Below the pieces are notes generated by a model, which worked only from the letters and a program-made list of their open reading frames with translations, did not search any database and had not been told where the DNA came from. The position numbers were made by a program, and so were the translations under genes. Below, piece by piece: positions 54,827 through 63,453 of a DNA stretch of 64,000 nt; positions within the stretch are counted from its first letter, which is position 1; the number at the start of each line of letters is the position of its first letter. Source of the DNA: Deltaproteobacteria bacterium (lineage in GTDB: Bacteria; Desulfobacterota; Desulfobacteria; Desulfobacterales; UBA2156). Location: the NCBI GenBank assembly GCA_019309485.1, contig JAFDGC010000010.1, forward strand, positions 23,199 to 87,198. Reading direction: 5' to 3'.

Positions 54827-56179
54827 ATGCAACTCAATGTAACTGTTTATGAACCCCTTAAACGTAGTGTGGTCCTGATGGCCCTGTTAGGCGGCCTTTT
54901 TCTGGCAGGTTGCGATCGCCAGCAGCAATCCCCGCCGCCACCCCCTGTTCCGGAAGTAGCCACGGTGACGGTCCAACCCCAGAAGGTCATACTGGTTACT
55001 GAATTGCCGGGTCGCACGTCTGCCTTCCGTGTCGCGGAGATCCGGCCCCAGGTCAGCGGCCTAATACGGAAACGCCTGTTTACGGAAGGTTCCGATGTCA
55101 AGGCCGGCCAGGTTCTCTATCAGATAGATCCTGCCCCCTTTCAGGCCGCGCTCGACAATGCAAAGGCGAACCTCGCCGTCATGCGGAAGGCAGCCGACCG
55201 GGCGCGGGCCGCACTGCAGGCGGGCATCGCTCGCGTTACGCAGCAGCGGGTCACCCTGGAGCTTGCGCGGACAAACCGCCGCCGATTCCAGGATGCGTTT
55301 AAGGACAAGGCTGTCTCCGCCAGCCAGCGGGATCAGGCCGTAACCAACGCCGATGTAGCCGAGGCTACGCTGCGGGCCGCCGAGGCCCAACTGGAAAGCG
55401 ATCAGGAGGCAGTGGCAGGAGCCGAGGCAGCCATCCATCAGGCTGAGGCGGCCGTGGAGACGGCCCGCATCAATCTGGGCTACACAAAGATCATCGCACC
55501 TATCTCCGGCCGTATCGGCAGGTCCAACGTGACAGAGGGCGCCATCGTGACGGCCTATCAGCCCGTCCCTCTTGCCACCATCCAACACCTGGACCCCATT
55601 TATGTGGATGTTGCCCAATCCACCACCGAACTGCTGCGATTGAAACGTCGCTTGGCAGACGGCCGCCTTAATCACGACGGAACGAACCAGGGCAAGGTAA
55701 AACTCCTCATGGAAGACGGCACGGCCTATCCCTTGGAGGGGACCCTTCAATTTCGCGATGTCACGGTGAATCCGACGACCGGGTCCGTGATCCTGCGGGT
55801 TATCTTCCCAAATCCGGAAGGCGCTCTCCTGCCGAACATGTTCGTCCGGGCGGTCATCAAAGAGGGCGTTAAGGAACAGGCCATCCTTGTCCCCCAGCAA
55901 GGAGTTGACCGCGACCGCAAGGGGAATCCCTTCGCGCTGATCGTCACTGCCGAGGGCAAGGTTGCCCTGCGGATGCTTACCCTCGACCGGGCCATCGACG
56001 ACAAATGGCTCGTCTCGGCAGGTCTTGCTCCCGGCGATCGGGTGATCGTCGAGGGGGTGCAAAGGGTGAGGCCCGGAATGGCCGTAAAGGTTGTTTCTTT
56101 CAGCGGAAACCAAGCAGGGCGTGGGCCTGAAGGCGGCGGTGAAGTCCAGCCGAAAAAGCGACCGGGAGGAGGTGCCTGA
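54827..56179 (+). CDS. RND efflux periplasmic adaptor (membrane fusion) lipoprotein, AcrA/MexA-like
   Basis: Links inner-membrane pump and outer-membrane channel. ATG 54827 has a strong AGGAGGATCTCTG site and gives 450 residues. The lipoprotein signal ends FLAGC (C29). The lipoyl/barrel-sandwich region contains VAEIRPQVSGLIRKRLFTEG, a coiled-coil hairpin covers about 100-210, and INLGYTKIIAPISGRIGRS is the characteristic return strand. The long C-terminal tail is rich in glycine and lysine. The longer frame from 54755 overlaps tetR. It overlaps the pump gene by one base, consistent with coupling. Confidence 0.95.
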   Translation: MQLNVTVYEPLKRSVVLMALLGGLFLAGCDRQQQSPPPPPVPEVATVTVQPQKVILVTELPGRTSAFRVAEIRPQVSGLIRKRLFTEGSDVKAGQVLYQIDPAPFQAALDNAKANLAVMRKAADRARAALQAGIARVTQQRVTLELARTNRRRFQDAFKDKAVSASQRDQAVTNADVAEATLRAAEAQLESDQEAVAGAEAAIHQAEAAVETARINLGYTKIIAPISGRIGRSNVTEGAIVTAYQPVPLATIQHLDPIYVDVAQSTTELLRLKRRLADGRLNHDGTNQGKVKLLMEDGTAYPLEGTLQFRDVTVNPTTGSVILRVIFPNPEGALLPNMFVRAVIKEGVKEQAILVPQQGVDRDRKGNPFALIVTAEGKVALRMLTLDRAIDDKWLVSAGLAPGDRVIVEGVQRVRPGMAVKVVSFSGNQAGRGPEGGGEVQPKKRPGGGA

Positions 56180-59100
56180 TGCTATCGAGATTCTTTCTGG
56201 ATCGTCCGGTCTTCGCCTGGGTCATCGCTATTGTCATGATGGCGGCGGGCGGCCTGGCAATCTACAACCTGCCCGTATCTCAGTACCCCTCTATTGCGCC
56301 GCCCTCCATCGCGATTGACTCCTTTTATCCCGGGGCCTCGGCCGAGACCGTGGAAAACACCGTGACCCAGATCATCGAGCAGAAGATGACCGGCCTGGAC
56401 GACATGCTCTACCTCTCCGGCAGCAGTTCTTCGTCCGGTGCTTCGCGGCTTGAGCTGACCTTTGCCCCCGGAACCGATCCGGATCTCGCATGGGCCAAGG
56501 TCCAGAACAAGCTCCAGCTCGCCATGGCCAGCCTTCCGGACGTGGTGCAGCGCCAGGGGGTCAAAGTCAGCAAATCCACGAGGAACTTTCTGATTATCGT
56601 AGGGCTCATTTCGGAAGACGGCAGCATGAGCGGCGAAGACTTACGGGACTACGCCCAGTCCAATCTGGAAAAGGTACTGTCTCGTGTGCCGGGCGTGGGT
56701 GAAGTTGAAAACTTCGGGTCTCAGTATGCCATGCGGGTCTGGGTCAACCCCGACAAGCTGACCGATTATCACCTGACCATGGAAGACGTCATCATGGCGC
56801 TTCGAGCCTACAACGTGGAGGTCTCCGCCGGCCAGTTCGGGGGGGCGCCAGCAAAGAAGGGCCAGCGCCTGAACGCTTCCATCATCGTTCAGCACCTGCT
56901 CCAGACCCCGGATGAGTTCGGCGACATCCCCATTCGGACCAATTCCGACGGTTCTATCGTGCGGATCAGGGATATCGGGCGCACGGAACTGGGGACCGAA
57001 CGCTACGACATCGTGGGCAAGTACAACGGCAAACCTTCTGCCGGCATGGCCATCCGGCAGGCCGCCGGTGCTAATGCCCTGGATACGGCCAATGCCGTCA
57101 AGCAGAAACTGAAAGAGATGAGCCGGTATTTTCCCCCTGGCATGAAGGTGGTCTATCCCTATGACACCACCCCGTTTACCAGGGTGGCCATCGAGGAGGT
57201 GGTCAAGACCCTTTTCGAGGCGGTCCTGCTGGTCTTTGTGATCATGTATGTTTTCATGGGGACCTTTCGCGCCACCCTGATCCCCACCATCGCGGTGCCG
57301 GTTGTGCTCCTGGGGACCTTCGGGGTCCTGGGGCTTTTCGGGTTTTCTATCAACATGCTGACCATGTTCGCCATGGTCCTGGCCATAGGTCTTTTGGTGG
57401 ACGATGCCATCGTGGTGGTGGAAAACGTGGAGCGGATCATGAGCGAGGAAGGGCTCCCGGCCAGGGAGGCCACGGCCAAATCCATGGACCAGATTACCAG
57501 CGCCCTGATCGGCATCGGTCTGGTGCTCGCGGCGGTGTTCGGCCCTATGGCCTTTTTCCCCGGCTCCACCGGGGTTATCTACCGCCAGTTTTCCGTGACC
57601 ATCGCCGCCTCCATGCTCCTTTCTGTCTTAGTGGCCCTGATTCTGACCCCGGTGCTCTGTGCGTCGCTTCTCAAGCCGGTGCAGGCCGGGCATGTATCGG
57701 CGGACAATGCCGTCTTTTTCCTGCGCCCCTTTTTCAGGTGGTTTGACCGCTTCTTTTTTCGAGGCAGGGACTTGTATGTAAGGCTTGTCGGCCGCGTTCT
57801 GGCCAGGAAACTGCGCTACCTGTTCATATTTCTCCTGATTTTGCTGGCCATGGGGTATCTATTCCAGCGCATGCCCACCGCCTATCTCCCGGATGAAGAC
57901 CAGGGGATCCTTTTGGTCCAGGCAATCCTTCCATCGGGTTCCACCCTGGAGCAGACCGAGAAGGTCATGGAAAAGATCAGAAACTATTTTCAGGAGGATG
58001 AGAAAGACACGGTAAAATCCCTCATGTTGGTCTCAGGGATAAGCTTTGGAGGCCAAGGACAGAACGTGGGCCTGGGTTTTGTCAAGCTCAAGGACTGGAA
58101 CCTGCGCAAGCGGCCTGACCAGAAGGTCTGGGCTGTAGCGGGAAGGGCCATGCGGAGGTTTTCACAGATAAAGGAGGCCATGGTATTTTCCTTTCCACCG
58201 CCAGCGGTCATCGAACTGGGGAATGCCACGGGGTTTGATTTCCAGTTGCAGGACCGGGGTGGACTGGGACACGAAAAACTGATGGCGGCACGAAACCAGC
58301 TCCTGGGTATGGCCATGCAGGACCCGCGGTTGATCAGGGTTCGACCAAATGGCATGGAAGATGTGCCCGAATACCACATTGACGTGGATTGGGAAAAGGC
58401 CGGGGCCCTGGGGATTCCCATCACTTCTATCCACAACACCATCGCGGCGGCCTTCGGCAGCGCCTATGTCAACAATTTTATCCAGGCCGGACGGGTGAAA
58501 AGGGTCTTTGTGCAGGCGGACGCGCCTTACCGCATGCTGCCCAAGGACCTGGAAAAACTCTATGTGCGCAACAACCAAGGAAAGATGGTCCCTTTTTCTT
58601 CCTTTGCATCCGGACACTGGAAGTATGGTTCCCCCAAGCTGGAGCGTTACAACGGCTTTCCGTCCATGAACATCTGGGGTGAACCGGCGCCCGGGAGGAG
58701 TTCCGGCGAGGCCATGGAGGCCATGGAGGAGATCGTTTCGAGGCTGCCCCAGGGGGTCGGGTATGACTGGACCGGGCTTTCCTACCAGCAACGAATGGCA
58801 AGCAGCCAGGCGCCGCTTCTGTATGCCTTTTCCGTTTTTGTGATCTTCCTGGTCCTGGCAGCCCTGTACGAGAGCTGGCCCATACCCATCTCGATCCTCT
58901 TGTGTCTGCCTCTTGGGGTCATCGGCGGGATTATTGCTTCTTCCATGCGGGGAATGCCCAATGATGTCTATTTCCAGATCGGCCTGCTAACCATCCTGGG
59001 GTTGACAACCAAAAACGCCATCCTGATCGTCCAGTTCGCCAGGGCCAGGGTCGATGAAGGGATGGGGCTGATCGAGGCGACCTTGGAAGCGGCGAAATTA

Positions 59101-59352
59101 AGGCTGCGCCCCATTATAATGACATCGCTGGCCTTCGGGTTCGGAGTCCTTCCGCTTGCCCTTGCGAGCGGGGCAGGGGCAGGAGCACAAAAGGCCATCG
59201 GCACCGGGGTGCTGGGAGGCATGGTCGCCTCCACCTTCCTGGCGCCTTTGTTTGCGCCGCTCTTTTATGTGGTGATTTACAGGGCACTTGGCAAACGGAG
59301 AAAGAGCGTAACGATGAAGTACGCTGATAAAAATCCAGCAGGGGATCAATGA
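56179..59352 (+). CDS. RND multidrug efflux transporter, AcrB/MexB-like (HAE-1)
   Basis: The 1057-residue inner-membrane proton-drug antiporter. It begins MLSRFFLDRPVFAWVIAIVM, has twelve predicted membrane helices and two large periplasmic loops. The proton-relay aspartate pair is in IGLLVDDAIVVVENVER at about 406-407. The HAE-1 hallmarks GASAETVENTVTQIIEQ and FPGSTGVIYRQF are present. Length and architecture are complete. Substrates would be amphiphilic drugs, dyes or detergents, from family knowledge. It is followed by the channel gene after 1 bp. Confidence 0.97.
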   Translation: MLSRFFLDRPVFAWVIAIVMMAAGGLAIYNLPVSQYPSIAPPSIAIDSFYPGASAETVENTVTQIIEQKMTGLDDMLYLSGSSSSSGASRLELTFAPGTDPDLAWAKVQNKLQLAMASLPDVVQRQGVKVSKSTRNFLIIVGLISEDGSMSGEDLRDYAQSNLEKVLSRVPGVGEVENFGSQYAMRVWVNPDKLTDYHLTMEDVIMALRAYNVEVSAGQFGGAPAKKGQRLNASIIVQHLLQTPDEFGDIPIRTNSDGSIVRIRDIGRTELGTERYDIVGKYNGKPSAGMAIRQAAGANALDTANAVKQKLKEMSRYFPPGMKVVYPYDTTPFTRVAIEEVVKTLFEAVLLVFVIMYVFMGTFRATLIPTIAVPVVLLGTFGVLGLFGFSINMLTMFAMVLAIGLLVDDAIVVVENVERIMSEEGLPAREATAKSMDQITSALIGIGLVLAAVFGPMAFFPGSTGVIYRQFSVTIAASMLLSVLVALILTPVLCASLLKPVQAGHVSADNAVFFLRPFFRWFDRFFFRGRDLYVRLVGRVLARKLRYLFIFLLILLAMGYLFQRMPTAYLPDEDQGILLVQAILPSGSTLEQTEKVMEKIRNYFQEDEKDTVKSLMLVSGISFGGQGQNVGLGFVKLKDWNLRKRPDQKVWAVAGRAMRRFSQIKEAMVFSFPPPAVIELGNATGFDFQLQDRGGLGHEKLMAARNQLLGMAMQDPRLIRVRPNGMEDVPEYHIDVDWEKAGALGIPITSIHNTIAAAFGSAYVNNFIQAGRVKRVFVQADAPYRMLPKDLEKLYVRNNQGKMVPFSSFASGHWKYGSPKLERYNGFPSMNIWGEPAPGRSSGEAMEAMEEIVSRLPQGVGYDWTGLSYQQRMASSQAPLLYAFSVFVIFLVLAALYESWPIPISILLCLPLGVIGGIIASSMRGMPNDVYFQIGLLTILGLTTKNAILIVQFARARVDEGMGLIEATLEAAKLRLRPIIMTSLAFGFGVLPLALASGAGAGAQKAIGTGVLGGMVASTFLAPLFAPLFYVVIYRALGKRRKSVTMKYADKNPAGDQ

Positions 59353-59353
59353 T

Positions 59354-60790
59354 ATGAATAAACAACCGTTATTCTTAGTGGTCGGAATAATCTTTCTCCT
59401 GGGCGGTTGCTCCCTGGCTCCGAAATACACACAACCCAAGGCGCCGATCCCGGCTGAGTGGCCACAGGGGGCGGTCTATCAGGGCGGCCGGACGGCGACC
59501 GGGGAAGCCACTGTCCCGGTGCTGAAGTGGCGGGATTTCTTCACCGACAAACGGCTTCAAAAGATTATTGAAACTTCCCTGAACAACAACCGTGATCTGC
59601 GGATTGCCGCACTGAATGTGGAACGGGCCCGCGCCCTTTACGGCGTTCAACGGTCGGAGCTGTTTCCGTCGGTCAGTGCTGTGGGAAGTGGAACAAAACG
59701 GCATAGTGCTTCGGATCTTACGCGCCCCGGAGAATCCAGGACAACGGAGCAATACAGTATCGATCTGGGTATTGCTTCCTGGGAGATCGACTTTTTCGGT
59801 CGCATCCGCAGCCTGAAAGAACAGGCGCTGCAACAGTACCTGGCCACGGAAGAGGCCATGCGAAGTGCGCAGATCTCGCTGGTTTCCGAGGTGGCGAGGG
59901 TTTACCTCGCCCTTGCAGCGGACCGGGAAAACCTCAAGCTGGCCCAGTCCACCCTCCATACCCAGCAGGGGGTCTACGATTTAATCCGGCGACAATATGA
60001 AGTCGGGCTCGCAAACGGATTGGACCTGCGCCGGGCACAGACACAGGTGGATGCAGCCCGGGGAGACGTTGCGCGCTATAATCAACTGGTGGCGAAAGAC
60101 CAAAACGCATTGAATCTCCTGGCCGGCTCGCCGGTGCCGGAAGATCTGTTGCCCTCTGACCTGGCAAGCGTCAGCACCCCAAAGGATATTTCCCCGGGCC
60201 TGTCGTCCGAGGTGCTCCTGCGGCGGCCGGATATTATGGCGGCGGAACATCAGCTCAAAGCTGCCTATGCCTTTATCGGCGCGGCCCGGGCCACCTTTTT
60301 TCCACGGATTTCCCTGACCACCTCTTTAGGGACCGCAAGCGATGAGCTTTCGGGTCTTTTCAGTTCCGGCAACGGGACATGGAACTTTGCACCACAGGTG
60401 GTTATGCCCATTTTTGACGCTCGCACCTGGGCCGCCTACAGGGTGAGCAAGGCGCAACGGAAAATCGCCCTGACACGATACGAAAAGTCAATCCAGGGGG
60501 CTTTCAGGGAGGTGGCGGATACCCTTGCAATACAGGGCACGGTGGACGAACGCCTGTGTTCACAGCAGTCTTTGGTCGATGCCTTGGCCGAGACCTATCG
60601 CCTCTCCAAGGTACGATATACCCACGGCTTGGATAGTTACCTGGGCGTCCTTGATGCGCAACGATCTTTATATGCGGCAAAGCAGGGCCTTACATCCCTC
60701 CGCCTGGCCAAGATCGCTAACCAGGTGAGGCTGTATGCGGTATTGGGCGGGGGCGGCGACCAAAATAGGGCACACCAAGGTGGATCATAA
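59354..60790 (+). CDS. Outer membrane efflux channel lipoprotein, OprM/NodT family
   Basis: TolC-like trimeric channel, 478 residues. The lipoprotein signal ends FLLGGC (C19) and the mature protein starts SLAPKYTQPKAPIPAEW, standard for OprM. The duplicated helical barrel is visible in two outer membrane efflux repeats, the first near ALNVERARALYGVQRSELFP and the second near AAYAFIGAARATFFPRISLT. It completes the tripartite pump. TGA is followed by a 388-bp gap containing a remnant and the right inverted repeat. Confidence 0.95.
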   Translation: MNKQPLFLVVGIIFLLGGCSLAPKYTQPKAPIPAEWPQGAVYQGGRTATGEATVPVLKWRDFFTDKRLQKIIETSLNNNRDLRIAALNVERARALYGVQRSELFPSVSAVGSGTKRHSASDLTRPGESRTTEQYSIDLGIASWEIDFFGRIRSLKEQALQQYLATEEAMRSAQISLVSEVARVYLALAADRENLKLAQSTLHTQQGVYDLIRRQYEVGLANGLDLRRAQTQVDAARGDVARYNQLVAKDQNALNLLAGSPVPEDLLPSDLASVSTPKDISPGLSSEVLLRRPDIMAAEHQLKAAYAFIGAARATFFPRISLTTSLGTASDELSGLFSSGNGTWNFAPQVVMPIFDARTWAAYRVSKAQRKIALTRYEKSIQGAFREVADTLAIQGTVDERLCSQQSLVDALAETYRLSKVRYTHGLDSYLGVLDAQRSLYAAKQGLTSLRLAKIANQVRLYAVLGGGGDQNRAHQGGS

Positions 60791-61002
60791 CCGAATCGGT
60801 TCGTTCGCCGGCTCCATGGCGGCGAGTTTCCAGGTCGATCCCCCGCAAGCGCCGCCCAAAGGCGACCTGGAGACGGCCGAGGCCTACGACCGGCGCATGT
60901 CCGGGATCACCCTGCAATTCGTCCCCGGCATGCAGGCTTGAACATCTTGGCTGCGGAACAGTGTAGAAATTTTGCCCTGGCCATGAAATGAAGAAACGGA
61001 AT

Positions 61003-61019
61003 AGATTCAGGTTATAAAT
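61003..61019. repeat. Right 17-bp inverted repeat flanking the RND island
   Basis: AGATTCAGGTTATAAAT, the exact reverse complement of 53397-53413, 7.6 kb away. It is outside the last efflux gene. Confidence 0.75.
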
Positions 61020-61032
61020 CCGGCGGAATCGT

Positions 61033-61073
61033 ATTCCCTTTACCGGGAGGCCCCGCCCCTCAGGGCGGGTGGG
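61033..61073 (-). repeat. GC-rich hairpin repeat, copy D
   Basis: 7-bp stem CCCGCCC-CTCA-GGGCGGG (61052-61069). Read on the minus strand it continues GGGGCCTCCCGGTAAAGG, like copies A and B, so this copy is inverted relative to them. Confidence 0.65.
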
Positions 61074-61178
61074 CGCCATTCATTAGAGGTTGACGGGGCA
61101 TGCCGGACAAGGGTAGCTTGTCCCTATTCCGAAACATGTCCTTTTTAAATATTGGCCAGCCAAAGGGAAAACCAACGG

Positions 61179-62276
61179 ATGGGGACCTGCACCGTCTGCG
61201 AAACAAAAGGAAACCATGTTTCCGACGGACTCGGCGTATGCGCCTTGTGTCTTCGAAGCGGCTCCAAAGAGGCCCGGCATCAAGCCGAAAAAGCCCACGC
61301 CGAGAGCCGAAAACGGTTCGGCCTCCCTGCGCGCCCGCCTTTCGATCCGTCCGGAATCCGTTGCGGCGGCTGTGTCAATGACTGCCGGATTCCGGATGGC
61401 GGAACAGGGTATTGCGGAATCAAAAAGAATCTCGGTGGATCCCTTTCCGGTGTTTCTTCCACCCGGGGGAAGTTTTCCCGGTATCACGATCCGCTCCCCA
61501 CCAATTGCGTCGGCGACTGGGTCTGTCCGGCAGGCACCGGGGCCGGTTACCCCAATTATGCCTTCTGCATCGGCCCCGAATACGGATATAAGAATCTGGC
61601 GGTTTTCTTTCACGCCTGCACGTTCAACTGTCTCTATTGCCAGAACTGGCAATTCAAGGAACAGACGCATCTGCCGCAGACAACGGATGTCTTCTCGTTG
61701 ATCTCCGCCGTGGATGCAAAAACCGCCTGCATCTGCTATTTCGGGGGAGACCCTTCCCCCCAGGCGGCCTTTTCGATCCAGGCCTCTCGGTTGGCTCTGA
61801 AAAAAAACAATGACACTCTCTTGAGGATCTGCTGGGAGACCAACGGCTCCATGAACCCCGGACTTCTCGCCGAAATGCTCGAAATTGCCCTTTATTCAGG
61901 AGGATGCATCAAGTTTGATCTCAAGGCCTTCGACGATGGACTGCACCAAGGACTCACCGGCGCCTCCAATCGGTATACCCTTGAAAATTTTCGCCGGGCG
62001 GGAAAATGGATCTCGAAACGACCGGTTCCCCCCCTGGTCATCGCCAGCACCCTTTTGGTCCCGGGATACATCGATGCCGCCGAAATCGGCGCCGTCGCCC
62101 GATTCATCGCCTCGGTGGACCCGGAAATCCCCTATGCCCTGCTGGCGTTCCAGCCCCAGTTTTTCATGTCCGATCTCTCCACCACTCCCCGGCGCCTGGC
62201 CTACCAGTGCGAGGAGGCGGCCCGACGTGCCGGATTGAAAAACGTGCGCATCGGAAACCGGCATTTGCTCTCCTGA
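61179..62276 (+). CDS. Radical SAM protein, AmmeMemoRadiSam/PflA-like
   Basis: A 365-residue iron-sulfur enzyme from ATG 61179. The SAM-cluster motif CTFNCLYCQNW is at 147-157 (CxxxCxxC). The N-terminus has a zinc-ribbon-like pair of CxxC (C4/C7, C21/C24) and a second cysteine group (C62, C65, C69, C79), features of the AmmeMemoRadiSam-system radical SAM branch. The rest has the PflA-like half-barrel with GDPSPQAAFSIQAS and ICWETNGSM. Partners (Memo, AmmeA) are not in the window. The longer frame to TTG 61152 has no support. Confidence 0.88.
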   Translation: MGTCTVCETKGNHVSDGLGVCALCLRSGSKEARHQAEKAHAESRKRFGLPARPPFDPSGIRCGGCVNDCRIPDGGTGYCGIKKNLGGSLSGVSSTRGKFSRYHDPLPTNCVGDWVCPAGTGAGYPNYAFCIGPEYGYKNLAVFFHACTFNCLYCQNWQFKEQTHLPQTTDVFSLISAVDAKTACICYFGGDPSPQAAFSIQASRLALKKNNDTLLRICWETNGSMNPGLLAEMLEIALYSGGCIKFDLKAFDDGLHQGLTGASNRYTLENFRRAGKWISKRPVPPLVIASTLLVPGYIDAAEIGAVARFIASVDPEIPYALLAFQPQFFMSDLSTTPRRLAYQCEEAARRAGLKNVRIGNRHLLS

Positions 62277-62298
62277 ACCCCCGAGGATAAAGCGCCCC

Positions 62299-63099
62299 AT
62301 GTTGCCCTTTGACCAGTTTCCCGAAGATCGAAAAAAGGACATCGGCTTTGTACTGACCGATATCGACGACACCCTGACCCATAAAGGGCGGCTCATCCCC
62401 GTCGCGTATGCCGCCATGGAACGGCTGCAACAAAACAGGATCCGGGTCGTTCCCGTCACGGGCCGGCCGGCCGGATGGTGCGATCACATGGCCCGCATGT
62501 GGCCCATCGACGGTATCGTGGGCGAAAACGGTGCTTTTTATTTTCGCTATGACCGAAACGCCAAAAAGATGATCCGCCGATACGCGAAGGAAACGACCGA
62601 GCGGGAAGCGGACCGCGAACAGCTTCAAAAAATTGCAGAAAAAATCCTGGCGACGGTTCCCGGATGCCGTGTTTCGGCGGATCAGGCCTTCCGCGTGGCG
62701 GATCTGGCCATCGACTTTTGCGAGGACGTGCCCCCCTTGCCGGAAAAAGAGATGGATCGGATCGTCCACATCTTCAAGGCGGCCGGGGCACATGTCAAGA
62801 TCAGCTCCATTCACATCAACGGCTGGTTCGGCGATTACGACAAGCGCACCATGACGGCGCTTTTTTTCAAAGAAATTTTTGGCGTTGAACTCGAAAAAGT
62901 GAAAGGCCGGGTCCTTTTTTCCGGAGATTCCCCCAATGACGCTCCCATGTTCGCGTATTTTCCGGAATCCGTGGGAATGGCCAACATCGTCGCCTTTCAA
63001 AACCGATTGACATCCCTCCCGGCATGGGTCACGTCAAGACAGGGGGGATACGGTTTCGCCGAGATGGTGGACATCCTCTTGACCCGCCGCCGGCATTGA
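62299..63099 (+). CDS. HAD-IIB family phosphatase
   Basis: A 266-residue phosphatase of the haloacid dehalogenase superfamily with a C2B cap. Motif I is LTDIDDTLT (nucleophile D21, D23), motif II/III regions include PVTGRPAGW, and motif IV is FSGDSPNDAPMF. The family includes sucrose-phosphate, mannosyl-3-phosphoglycerate and Cof-type phosphatases; the exact sugar-phosphate is unknown. It starts 22 bp after the radical SAM gene. Its last 66 bp overlap the DUF1667 gene on the opposite strand. Confidence 0.88.
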   Translation: MLPFDQFPEDRKKDIGFVLTDIDDTLTHKGRLIPVAYAAMERLQQNRIRVVPVTGRPAGWCDHMARMWPIDGIVGENGAFYFRYDRNAKKMIRRYAKETTEREADREQLQKIAEKILATVPGCRVSADQAFRVADLAIDFCEDVPPLPEKEMDRIVHIFKAAGAHVKISSIHINGWFGDYDKRTMTALFFKEIFGVELEKVKGRVLFSGDSPNDAPMFAYFPESVGMANIVAFQNRLTSLPAWVTSRQGGYGFAEMVDILLTRRRH

Positions 63100-63453
63100 G
63101 CGGCTCGCCACCAGGTGGACCCCTTTTTCCCCCATGAAATCCGCCTCGAGTATCTGGCCGATGGTCACGGGCGCCTCTACCCGAATCCGATGGATCCGGC
63201 GGACCGCATCCAGGACTTTGTCTTTCGGGATCGGTCCGGTCAACCGCACCGGAAGCCGGGGCCACAGGGCGTTTGACACGGCGACGGTGGTGCTTAAGTC
63301 CCGGCGCGGATCCAAAAATTCCTGCCGGGCGTACTTGGCGCCCCGGTCACATTCGTTTCCGGAGATCTCCTTGATCTCACTGCCTTCATGCTCCAGTTGC
63401 AGGGGGCACCCCACGGGGCATCCGATGCAGGTCAAATGGACGGTTTCAGGCAC
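63034..63453 (-). CDS. DUF1667 family cysteine-rich protein
   Basis: A 139-residue protein with the DUF1667 pattern: LTCIGCPVGCPLQLE (C9, C12, C16) and GNECDRGAKYARQE (C35), then the core RLPVRLTGPIPKDKV. Proteins of this family accompany FAD oxidoreductases of the anaerobic glycerol-3-phosphate dehydrogenase type and probably carry an Fe-S site. The gene overlaps the upstream oxidoreductase by 8 bp. The last ~20 residues (AAGQEDVHHLGETVSPLS) look non-conserved and are antisense to the phosphatase end. Confidence 0.87.
   Translation of the reverse strand: MPETVHLTCIGCPVGCPLQLEHEGSEIKEISGNECDRGAKYARQEFLDPRRDLSTTVAVSNALWPRLPVRLTGPIPKDKVLDAVRRIHRIRVEAPVTIGQILEADFMGEKGVHLVASRSMPAAGQEDVHHLGETVSPLS

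Larger units (their letters stand above)
60791..61178. other. Gap after the RND operon with a possible gene remnant
   Basis: A frame overlapping the channel gene continues to 60941 and reads NRIGSFAGSMAASFQVDPP, then GDLETAEAYDRRMSG. This has protein-like composition, so it may be the C-terminal end of a lost gene, but I cannot name the family. The right inverted repeat (61003-61019) and hairpin repeat copy D (61033-61073) follow. Confidence 0.4.
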
